64,000 nucleotides of DNA from Scleromitrula shiraiana (lineage: Eukaryota; Ascomycota; Leotiomycetes; Helotiales; Sclerotiniaceae): the NCBI GenBank assembly GCA_028455995.1, contig JABELC010000004.1, positions 2,170,001-2,234,000 on the forward strand. Direction: 5' to 3'. Below the pieces are notes generated by a model. The model saw only the letters and a program-made list of their open reading frames with translations. It was not told the origin of the DNA and did no database searches. Within the stretch, counting starts at the first letter, position 1. Every line of letters begins with the position of its first letter. This document shows, one piece after another, positions 11,860 through 21,247 of the stretch. A program made the translations under genes and the position numbers.

Positions 11860-12572
11860 ACTACTGGATGGACGTGTTAATGCATTGGGTTTGGGTTACT
11901 ACTGCGCTGTAATTAACCATATGGCGTTTATCTAGAGCTTGGGAAAAGCTAAGCTTCCTAACAAAAAATACTAAAATTTCATCAAAAGTAATCCATTGGT
12001 ATCCGAGTTTTGGAAACAGGCTGTGAACTATTATGATGAGAGATCGAGCACATTGGTATTTCTTGGGTGATCAATAAGTAGTGATTAAGCTCATATTTTT
12101 CTTACTTATGTTTTTCTGAGAATGAATGGATGTATGAATGAAACTATCAGAAAATCCAGACCCAAGCAGCTGACGAATAGGTAGACAGAAAAATTAAAAT
12201 AGCATTAAAAAATCGCAAGAAAACGAAAAGATCCAATTTTTTAGATGTGAAACCCTTCTCTGTCTGTTCTGCTCACTACCCCTCTCTCTTTACTATTCTC
12301 TCTTCCTTCTATCACTAGTACCTCAGGACCAAAATCACCACCATCCATGCTCGAGGGCGATTTCTTTTTCTTAGGTAAAAGTTCCCAAAGCATAGACGGT
12401 ATTCAGATTTGAATCTTCAAAATTGGTCTTGTTTGATACCCCATCGTATCCGCTATTTCATTCATGTTAGTTTTATTTTCTTTTTGCGTGAACGGCACCA
12501 CAACAAAAACAAGATCATTAAAACAAAAAATAAAAATGAGGCAGGAAGCTATAGACGCAAGCAAAAGCAAAA
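11860..12572. other. intergenic stretch downstream of eIF3c
   Basis: This is a 713-base AT-rich spacer between the convergent eIF3c and secreted-protein genes. Apart from short A-runs there is nothing to annotate until the minisatellite at 12573. Confidence 0.4.
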
Positions 12573-12663
12573 GCAAAGGGAGAAAGCAAAGGGAGAAAGC
12601 AAAGGGAGAAAGCAAAGGGAGAAAGCAAAGGGAGAAAGCAAAGGGAGAAAGCAAAAAAAAGAT
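12573..12663. repeat. 13-bp minisatellite (GCAAAGGGAGAAA), six copies plus A-tract
   Basis: GC dinucleotides recur at 12573, 12586, 12599, 12612, 12625, 12638 and 12651, an exact 13-base period. The repeat ends in a run of As that directly abuts the stop codon region of the secreted-protein gene. The lysine/glutamate-rich frames crossing it are artefacts of the repeat. Confidence 0.9.
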
Positions 12664-12664
12664 C

Positions 12665-13252
12665 TTACAAATAAGCATCATACCCCTCCACCGTATCCAC
12701 AACCGTCATAACGGCAAAATCCCCCTTAGGATTGTATCCCCAATTGACCTGCCACTTGCCGCTCGTCGAGGGTGTGCAGGATATGGCAGTGAAAGAGGTG
12801 GTTTGGGGGGTGTTTGGGGGGGTGACCGTGGTGCTGTTTAGGATGCAGGGGACTATTGAGAGGAGGGAGGGTTAGTTGGGGGTGGAATGAGTTGGGGGTG
12901 GAGGAGGGAGGGAGGGAGGGAGGGGGATATACGTACTGCTGGTTGTGTTTCCGGTGGAGGGGATGACGTTGATGGTGAAGTTGTAGGTGCAGAGGGTGGT
13001 TGTGCAGGCTGGGTGGTGCGTGGTTAACTTGGGTTCTCGTTGTTGAGGGGAGTGGGAATGGAGATGGTAGAAGGGAAGAGGGGGGGAGGAGTAGAGGGGG
13101 AAGAGGTGGACGAAATACATACGTCGAGTAAAATCCGTTACTTTCCACTGGACATTAGGGATAGAACTTGTTCCATCAACTGAAACTTTTGCCGGGACAG
13201 CAAGCACAGAGGCCGTAAGAGCCGTAATGAGGAGGAGGGTTTTGGTAAACAT
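12665..13252 (-). CDS. small secreted cysteine-containing protein (129 aa), effector-like
   Basis: Three exons (13252-13123, 13008-12937, 12852-12665) sum to 390 bases and close in frame. The N-terminus MFTKTLLLITALTASVLAVP is a clear signal peptide, with likely cleavage after VLA or VPA. The mature chain of about 110 residues has four cysteines (near PCTTTLCTYNF, IPCILN and ISCTP), enough for two disulfides, and several N-x-T sequons. The fold looks beta-rich, with the end WQVNWGYNPKGDFAVMTVVD. Introns are G/A-rich in plus-strand reading and contain GGAGG repeats. I recognise the general type (small secreted proteins of plant-associated and saprotrophic fungi) but no named family. The function is unknown; an effector role is only a possibility. 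Confidence 0.78.
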
Positions 13253-14985
13253 TTTTCCCGTGAGTTGCTCAGATCGATTTGTTTTTAAAATTCTAAATGA
13301 ATTCGAGGAGGTGAATGGTAGAGAAGAAGGAGTAGGGAAATTTCAACCCTTTTATAACCATAATGCTGAGTCTCGTCTGAAATTTATGATGGAAATTCAT
13401 AGAAGGATACTTGCATAACATATTACAAAAGAACATACGATTGGCCTCATGATCGTATCTTCGTATTGATGTTCATCTCATGGAAGGGCGAAGAAAAAAA
13501 TCTTGTGTTGATTGGTTTCACTGGCACGTTGTTGATCTTTAACTGCCTAGGTAAACTGATCATTTTGAAAATTCACTTTTTGGTTTCTTCTCTTTCTATT
13601 GTGGTTCGATGGATGTGATGCATGCATATAATTCTTTTTGTATGGAATTTGAGAGGGGAAGATGTTGGTTTCATTAGTATATAAATGTATCTTGGGATTA
13701 AATAAGATATTTAGATGAAGATTCGTGCAATCCTCTCTCTTGCTCCCGTCACCAACAACACACTCACCATCAACTAACCTCTCTCCAATAACCCGACGAC
13801 CTAACAACCCAATCTATCCCATCTATTCCACACCTTCCCACACCTCCCCATTACCTCATCCCTCTATCCATCTCCCCCTCACCAACGAAAATCCCTCACA
13901 TAAAATTCCCAATTACCAATCTCCAATCTCCAATCCGGCACACTGACGATCAATCTAACCCAGTATCCAATACGAGCCATACCAAGTGCCACCACCACTA
14001 CCACTACTATAACCCCATCCCATCACACCTCATCCTATTTATTTCTCAATGATGAAACTCAACGTCTTACCTACACTTGAACAGAAAAATGACGAGAATG
14101 ATAATGATAATAATGATGATGATGATGATATAGGAACCACATAACCACATAACCACATCCATCTACCATTCCATCCACCCAATACAACACAACTCAACCC
14201 AATCCAACCCAACCCCATACCGATCAACTAGTCGATCATCACATCGTACCACACCACAGTAACGTTCCACAGACATCAGAACGAATCCATCGATGTAGTA
14301 ATACGACAAACACCATGTACAAGTAGCATGCAAGTACAAGACGCTAGTATCGATCCCCCGTATCTGCAGATCTGATCTGGGGTAAACGTTCGTCATTGTA
14401 ATCATAATCGTAATCATGGACTAGAAATACGAGTATAGATGTGTAATGTGTAAGTACAGGTGGATGGATCCACAAAGGGGTTTGGAATATGATGAATATG
14501 ATGAATATGATGAATATGATGAATATGATGAATATGATGAATATGATGATGATGCTATGTTGGTGGTGGTATATTTTACTTAACTTGAACGTTTGTTTCT
14601 GTCTAACGTTGGCTTCGATGATGTGTTTCAGGTAAGATTAGTATAGCTTTGAGGTTTTGAAGTTTCGGAGTTTTGGAGTTCCACACTGGACTGACTGGTG
14701 GGAAGTTTTGCATATTTTTGATTGCTTGCTTGCTTGTTTGTTTATTTGTTTGTTTATTCGATCTACTGTAGGTATGATTATAGATGGATTTAATATCTGA
14801 TGTAAAACGCCGGGCCAAACCAACTCCTGCTGGAGATGTACCGCCTTGTATTTACGATAAAGCCCCCCTCCTGGATATCAAGTGTTATTCCATCCCACCC
14901 CATCCATCCTATTCCAACGCCTTCTATAACCGAAATAATCCCCTATCTTTGAAATGAAAAGTATTTTTTTAAGAAAAATGCAAAA
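13253..14985. other. 1.7 kb spacer, low-complexity DNA
   Basis: The first few hundred bases should be the promoter of the secreted-protein gene. From about 13740 the plus strand becomes C/A-rich (many CCATC, CACCAC and CATCC words), then GATGAT and GAATATGAT repeats appear. The open frames here are low-complexity Ser/Pro/His strings and are not credible genes. The right end is the 3' region of RAD26. Confidence 0.45.
14485..14547. repeat. 9-bp tandem repeat (GAATATGAT), seven copies
   Basis: Seven perfect consecutive GAATATGAT units run from 14485 and decay into GATGATGAT. This is a simple minisatellite in the RAD26 3' flank. Confidence 0.9.
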
Positions 14986-17900
14986 TTACTTAAACTCATC
15001 CTTCAAAGTCCAAATCCCTCTCATCCGACTATTCGTGCCCGGATTTAAATCCGCAATCTCTCGCAACATATGCTTGAACTGAGCAGAATGCTGATCCGTA
15101 ACGCAATGCCGACTAAAATGAGCAACGATCACACCCGACGCAGCAGAACCCCCATGTCTTCTCAGAAACGCCTGAATCATCTTCATAAAATCAGGGGCTC
15201 GTTGCTGACCAACCGGTGTAGCAGAGCGAGAGCTTCCCGCACTTCTTCCATTCTGAGTAATCGCTTGTCGATTTGATAGACCCGATAAAATAGATGAAGA
15301 ACTTGGGCCCGCACGACGTCTAGGATTTATTGGTGGTCGACCAGCAGAACCGTATTCGCCAGTCCAGGTAACAGTTCCAGGGGCAACATCTCTTGCAGCC
15401 TCTCCAGCCTTGCGTAATTCTGCCGCAGCCTCAGCAGCGACTTTCCTAGCTTCACGCTCAAGCATGCCACGATCAGCTGCTAGCTTTCGCTTTCCATTGA
15501 TAATTTGATCATGCTCGAGAGCGCTGTGGACACCGGAGCGCGCGAAGATACCCTCCATAAGTCTGGATTCCTCACTTGTTTCTTTCTCCTCCGATGAGTC
15601 ACGGAACTGCTCCAGCTCTGCTACACCTGCAATCTTGCGAAGATCGGAATCGGAATCACCCTGAGCCGACTCTGCAGGAGTTGCGGGACCAGCACTGTTG
15701 TTAAATTTAACCTCGGTGCCCTTGAAAAGTTCGCCAGTCTCGGTAGTGTCACCGTTTGTATCGCCAAGCGTAAACAGATCGTGAAGATCTTTCATTTGAA
15801 ACGTCTGTCTTTGCTTCGGATCTTTGAGAATTTTGTTGGTTAGGAACTGCTTGAAAATTTGTCGGTGATAAATTTTCTCCTCGATTGTGCCGGCTGTCAT
15901 TAATCGATAAATGGTAACCTCCTTTTTCTGACCAAGACGCCAAGCACGCTCGCGGGCTTGAACATCTGTGGATGGATTCCAATCAGGATCAAAGATAATA
16001 ACTCGATTTGCACCCGTAAGATTAACTCCAAGGCCCCCAACCTTGGTCGTAAGAAGAAAGACGTGCATGTCCGGATCATTGTTGAATTGATCAACAAGAG
16101 TCTGTCTGTCTTTTATGGCTGTGCTACCATCCATACGGAGATAGTTGAAACCCCCAAGTCCTTTGACAAATTCCTCCAGTATATCAAGCATTTGAACACC
16201 TTGACTAAATAGTAATGTTTTGTGCCCAAAACGTTTCCACATTTCCAACAGAGCCTTCACAACTTGCATCTTCCCAGATTTGTTTCCATTACCCCATTTG
16301 TAACCCTCCTTTGATTTCAATCTCTTGTCTAAAAGATCTGGGTGATTGCAAATCTTCCGTAAAATGTCAATGCCGTAGAGAGATTGACGAGTGTGGTTTA
16401 GAATCGAGGTCATTTCATCTGAAGCAAGAAACATCTCATAGGCCTCTCTCTGAGGTCGTGTAAGCTTACAAAATAACACTTGCTCGCTCTTCTTTGGGAG
16501 GTCAGACGCGACATCAACCTTTAGTCGCTGTAAGAGATAAGGACTGATAGCATCCTTCAAAGTTTCGGCGCATTTGGTTGCCGTCAGAACCTGGAGATTT
16601 GTTGCGTTGGCATAACCTCCAATTTTGATGGGCACTTCAAAAGTTTGACGGAAATTGACTAATGTGCCCAAACGCATTGGAAAGACGAAGTCAAAGAGAG
16701 ACCATAATTCGATCAAACCGTTTTGCATTGGAGTACCGGAAAGAATAACTCGATTGGGCGTTCGCAACTCTTTGCAATAAATGGTGACTGCAGTATTAGG
16801 ATTCCTAATCTTATGACCTTCGTCGAGAACAGCATAGCCCCAATCAACATTTATCAAAGTATCGCTGTAGGTTTGGAGACCAGCATAAGTAGTAACCAAG
16901 ACATGGCCATGCTTGACAACACGGTCAACGATTTTCTGTGCCGCTTTCTGTGATTTCGGTGCCTTCTTGGTAGCACCATCATAAAGGATATCCTCTTCCT
17001 CTTCCTCTAATCTACCTTCGCTCCTGATATTAAGCATCCCAGTTCCTGAACTATGAAGAATTGAAACCCTCAAAGCTGGCCACCAGCGATGGAATTCGTT
17101 TACCCATTGTCGAAGGACTGTAGCAGGCGCAACAACGATGACGGGTTTTGTTAGCTTTTTGCTATAGTGAAGACCGGCCAGAAACGATATGATTTGGATG
17201 GTTTTTCCAAGTCCCATTTCATCCCCGATAATTCCACCAACTTGTTGATTGTAAAGTTCTGATAACCATTGTACACCGGTTTTTTGATAGTCAAAAAGGG
17301 CAGGATAGATGTCACCCGGAAGTTTGAGACCATTTTCGAACACATGATCTGGAGTTCCAGGGCATGGCTTAAACCACTCCTTTTCTGTCGAGTTCTCAGG
17401 AATTCTACCCTCACCCTCTTCATGATTCCGATCCATATGATGTCGTCGTGCTGCACTTCTATCCTTAACCCAACGCCTGAGGCGTTCTTGATACATACTC
17501 TCATTGCCATCATCGATGCCTGTTAAATCTTGAGCGGTATCTGTTCGCACCTTAGCAGGTTTTGGTCTCTTCCTAGAGGTACGAGCCGTCATTAAAGCAT
17601 CTTCTTCATCTTCGTCTTCCTCGTCTTCCTCATCCTCAGCCTGTTCTGGCGCAAAAGCATCTGCCGAGGATTCGCGAGTGCGAGGAAGAATGCTTGCGGA
17701 AGAACCATCGGTGAGTCTTTGCTTCTTTCGAGGACGCAGGCCAAACTCACTCTCAGTGGCACTAGCTGCTGTACTAGAGACGTCTCCAAAGCCGGGCAAC
17801 TTCAGATTTTGATGTGATCTGTGTTCAACTGCAACGTCTACATCGGCAAAGCCTTCCTCCTCTTCCGCATCCATCAATGCCTCTGTAAGGGCTGACTGAA

Positions 17901-18555
17901 CATGGTCGGTTCCTGTATCCGCCGTTCTTTGAAAAGGTGTAATCTTGCCTGTTCGAATAAGGAAATCTCTCTGGCTTTCATTGGGCATGCGTCTATTAGC
18001 ATTGGCAGCGTCTAAACCTGCTTCTGCCCCATTGTACTGATGCCTCTCATCTATTCGCTTTTGTATATCCACAATATCTTGTCTAAGGGAAGTTATATCG
18101 GCGTTGATTGTTGCGAGTTCGTCGAGGCAACGCTGGCGCATGAGTGGGTTGTTTGTGAGGGTATTGAGGCGACGGGTTTGGGTTCGTTTTTGGCCCTCGA
18201 GTTTGTCGATATTGTTTTTAACCTTATCAATACGCTTTTGGTCTCGTTCATCTTCTTGCTCAATCATGATTAAATTGGCTTGATTGGTGATATCTCTTTC
18301 GAGATCGTCTTGATCGCGTACATTTTCTGTCAAGCCCGCCAGAGCACTAGCTTCATCTTGTGGTTGGAAGGTGAGCTCTACGTTTCGTTCTTCGTCAAGT
18401 GCTTCATCTGCTACAACTGCTGCGGCTTCCGCAATACTATCGGTATTCTCTCGGTGGAGTTTAACGTTGCTGGGAGCTGGAGACATCCTTTCAGATTTGA
18501 TGTGAGTTGATTGATCTTCATGATCGGGAGACTTGAAAGGTGGATCCATTTTCAA
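14986..18555 (-). CDS. rad26: SNF2-family DNA-dependent ATPase RAD26/CSB, transcription-coupled repair
   Basis: An intronless 1189-residue protein. RAD26 (human CSB/ERCC6, fission yeast rhp26) binds RNA polymerase II stalled at lesions and starts transcription-coupled nucleotide excision repair. An N-terminal coiled-coil (about 95-180) contains KVKNNIDKLEGQKRTQTRRL. The helicase core starts near 425 with ALFDYQKTGVQWLSELYNQQ, motif I GDEMGLGKTIQIISF, motif II LDEGH and motif III ILSGTPMQNGLIELWSLFDF. The second RecA lobe has LRMDGSTAIKDRQTLVDQF and TTKVGGLGVNLTGANRVI, with WRLGQKKEVTIYRL (motif VI region). An acidic stretch (EDEEDEEDEDEED) precedes the core. The C-terminus has a winged-helix-like segment (GGSAASGVIVAHFSRHCVTD), as in CSB proteins. 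The identity is very secure. Confidence 0.96.
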   Translation of the reverse strand: MKMDPPFKSPDHEDQSTHIKSERMSPAPSNVKLHRENTDSIAEAAAVVADEALDEERNVELTFQPQDEASALAGLTENVRDQDDLERDITNQANLIMIEQEDERDQKRIDKVKNNIDKLEGQKRTQTRRLNTLTNNPLMRQRCLDELATINADITSLRQDIVDIQKRIDERHQYNGAEAGLDAANANRRMPNESQRDFLIRTGKITPFQRTADTGTDHVQSALTEALMDAEEEEGFADVDVAVEHRSHQNLKLPGFGDVSSTAASATESEFGLRPRKKQRLTDGSSASILPRTRESSADAFAPEQAEDEEDEEDEDEEDALMTARTSRKRPKPAKVRTDTAQDLTGIDDGNESMYQERLRRWVKDRSAARRHHMDRNHEEGEGRIPENSTEKEWFKPCPGTPDHVFENGLKLPGDIYPALFDYQKTGVQWLSELYNQQVGGIIGDEMGLGKTIQIISFLAGLHYSKKLTKPVIVVAPATVLRQWVNEFHRWWPALRVSILHSSGTGMLNIRSEGRLEEEEEDILYDGATKKAPKSQKAAQKIVDRVVKHGHVLVTTYAGLQTYSDTLINVDWGYAVLDEGHKIRNPNTAVTIYCKELRTPNRVILSGTPMQNGLIELWSLFDFVFPMRLGTLVNFRQTFEVPIKIGGYANATNLQVLTATKCAETLKDAISPYLLQRLKVDVASDLPKKSEQVLFCKLTRPQREAYEMFLASDEMTSILNHTRQSLYGIDILRKICNHPDLLDKRLKSKEGYKWGNGNKSGKMQVVKALLEMWKRFGHKTLLFSQGVQMLDILEEFVKGLGGFNYLRMDGSTAIKDRQTLVDQFNNDPDMHVFLLTTKVGGLGVNLTGANRVIIFDPDWNPSTDVQARERAWRLGQKKEVTIYRLMTAGTIEEKIYHRQIFKQFLTNKILKDPKQRQTFQMKDLHDLFTLGDTNGDTTETGELFKGTEVKFNNSAGPATPAESAQGDSDSDLRKIAGVAELEQFRDSSEEKETSEESRLMEGIFARSGVHSALEHDQIINGKRKLAADRGMLEREARKVAAEAAAELRKAGEAARDVAPGTVTWTGEYGSAGRPPINPRRRAGPSSSSILSGLSNRQAITQNGRSAGSSRSATPVGQQRAPDFMKMIQAFLRRHGGSAASGVIVAHFSRHCVTDQHSAQFKHMLREIADLNPGTNSRMRGIWTLKDEFK

Positions 18556-19197
18556 AGTATATCAAGTATAAAAGGTGAACTCGAGATAACTCTTTGAGAG
18601 AAGCAATTGAAAGATAAATTAAAAGAAATAAAAATACTAATTGCGGGAGCTAATCGTCCATAAAGTCCAACCGATCGAAGGGTCGATATTGAATTCAACG
18701 ATCGGAAGGCGAAATCACAAGGGAAGTAGTTCTAAATGAATGAATGTGAAGAGAATTGTAAGAAACCAAACCTTATAGCAAGCAAGTAAGAATTTGCATA
18801 TATAATAACATGACCCTAAACAGTACCTAAGTTGTTTCTAATTGATTTATATCGAAGTTGAAGACGATGATGGTCATGATACAAATAAAAACTTTCATAG
18901 ACCTCATAATTTCCAAAATTGAAGTTCTTCACTCCCCGTAGAACTATGCGTCATTAATAATTGAACGGGGGGGAGTTATTTCTAAGCTAATATCAAGTAG
19001 GTTAGTTCTGAATGGAGGTAAGGCTAGGCCAGGCTCTAGGCTACACTGCAGTGCTGCAGCCTTCTCAGCCTTTTCAGCCTCTAATTAAAAATGCTGGTGA
19101 TGGAAATTCAATTGATGACTAATTTCAGTATGAGATCTTACATAACTTATGCATTACGGAAAGTATGTAAGAAGTATTTCCCCATTATTCCCATCCT

Positions 19198-19293
19198 ATT
19201 CCCATTCCCATTCCCATTCCCATTCCCATTCCCTCTTACTCCTCCATCCATCCATCCATCCATCCATCCATCCATCTATCCATCTATCCATCC
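19198..19293. repeat. adjacent CATTCC and CCAT microsatellites
   Basis: Five CATTCC units are followed after a short spacer by a run of TCCA tetramers with a few interruptions. Confidence 0.85.
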
Positions 19294-20095
19294 ATATCAT
19301 GCTTCATATACTGATTTCATGTGAACTGATAGTTTTACCATAACTCTTCATTATTATTTTACTCTTTCCTATATCTGAGACTTTTGGAGGGGAAATTCAA
19401 TATGATCAGATCAATTATGATCCAATGCATTTAATAACGTCATTTAGCATTATCTTATCGTCTCTCTTGATACTTGAAGAACTGGGTAAGTTGTAGATGC
19501 CAGTAATCTAGCCTGGTCGAATCCAATCCAATCCAATCCAATAGAGGAATGAATGAATATCAATGAGTTGTATGAGTGTGTGTGTGTGTGTGTCTGGAGA
19601 TCATTGGAAGTTTATGAAAGAGAAACCTGGAGCTAAGCACTAAGGAGGACAATGAATGAAGAAAAACAAAAAACAAAAAACTGTTCTTATAAAATGTTGC
19701 CTTCTTGCCGCTTCTTGCCTTCCTCTTTACAATACATAATATCAACTATCAACTATTGTAGGTAGATTCCAAAGTTATACATACTGGTTTTGAACAACAA
19801 AGATCCATTATCAAGATGCTGTGCCGTTGATCTTTATCCTTTGATGAAAATTTGACTTGATATTCCTTGGCCTCTACATCTTTTATACACCTTCTTTTGG
19901 CTCAGATACCTAGGTAAGGACTTCGTATTGGTAAATTTGCTGAAAGATATTTGTCCCACTTGAAACCTTCTCGTCAAGATCCAATTGTTAGTTGGAGTTA
20001 TTAGTTACTTACATAGATTGTACTATACGAAAGTACTGGGCGAGTTGTCCTAATAACAAAAGTAGTGATTCAATAATGTAATACTACGTACCATC

Positions 20096-20143
20096 GAGAG
20101 GCCATATACATATACATATATATATATGTATATATGTATATAT
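20096..20143. repeat. TA-rich self-complementary block
   Basis: CATATA units on the left are mirrored by TATATG units on the right, so the strand can fold on itself. This is typical of AT microsatellites. Confidence 0.7.
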
Positions 20144-20345
20144 CGGGACTGATACTTACGTATGTTATTCATGAATCCTAGGACAGCACGTATATATTGT
20201 AGGATCGTTTGACCACGTAAGCAAATTATCTCTCTCCTTTAAACTTAAGTATGCAATGTAGACTGTAGTAGTACATAGTATGTAGATTTGGAGAGTAATA
20301 GGTAATTATGGATGACTTCTATCCCATTCCTCCTCCAGTGTGAAT

Positions 20346-20392
20346 CATATCCATATCCATATCCATATCCATATCCATATCCATATCCATAT
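20346..20392. repeat. hexamer repeat (CATATC)
   Basis: About eight perfect copies of the hexamer stand in tandem. Confidence 0.85.
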
Positions 20393-20580
20393 TCATTCAT
20401 ACCTAGGTATCCTTTGAAGAATTAAGCCATAACTTTCTGTAAAGATCTTCAATATTGAGGATGACTGTTTTTAAAACCCAATTCAGTGATATAAATATAT
20501 TTAATCATGAACTGATATTTAATATCGTATTAAAATAATGGTCTATCGATAGTTTCTATATTTTGCCAGTACGTAATATG

Positions 20581-20634
20581 TACATACTATATACATACTA
20601 TATACATACTATATACATACTATATACATACTAC
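20581..20634. repeat. 11-bp tandem repeat (TACATACTATA)
   Basis: Copies start at 20581, 20592, 20603, 20614 and 20625, the last partial. The unit period of 11 is close to one helical turn, but no function is implied. Confidence 0.85.
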
Positions 20635-21247
20635 TACAGTACCGTATGTTGCTATAGCTATGGCCTATGGCTGAAGACCTAATAACTCGCTACAATAGAA
20701 ATTGGAATTTTTTAGTCAATAGAAAAAGAACAAACCCGGGAATAATGAATGGAACCTCTTTTTTTTTTGAATAATGTCCCTCTCCCTCACTCACTCACTC
20801 ACACACACACACACTCTCTCTCTCTCCATATCAATCCAAACCCCATCAACAATTTGCTGCATCATTTCCCCAAACTCTTTTTTACTACTAACCCACTCCC
20901 CCTCCACCCTCCCCGAATTCATTTTTACTTCAATTCTTTTTCTCCTTCATATCTATTTACTTATTACTCGCCATGAATCGTTGACTAGTAATTAGAATTT
21001 CAAAGGCTTTATCTGCCTCTCTATAGAAAGGTTTATTATTTTTGTTTCATTGCGACGCGTTCCACTCATTTGTTGTATGGTAATAAGAGTGGTAGAAGCT
21101 AGCTATTTCGACAACGGTCCGGTCCTGCGACACACCCATTCCTAATTCTTCTTAGCATTACATCAGAAAGACAACAATCGTGCCCAATATCTTCATCTTC
21201 TGAGCATCCCCCACTCAAAAACTCGCATTCTCCACCGAGTCGCCAAA

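Larger units (their letters stand above)
18556..21247. other. 2.7 kb spacer between RAD26 and YAK1, microsatellite-rich
   Basis: A divergent spacer that must hold both promoters. It contains several separate simple repeats: CATTCC and CCAT tracts (19198-19293), a GT tract near 19577, a TA-rich palindromic block (20096-20143), CATATC repeats, an 11-bp tandem array and a CT/AC tract near 20780-20830. No coding exon or RNA gene can be supported. The long region before YAK1 may be a long 5' leader, as common for fungal kinases (inference). Confidence 0.45.

Noticed and set aside
12403..12841. Lys/Glu/Arg-rich open frames across the 13-bp repeat
   Set aside because: They are translations of the minisatellite in all frames and lack any non-repeat coding part.
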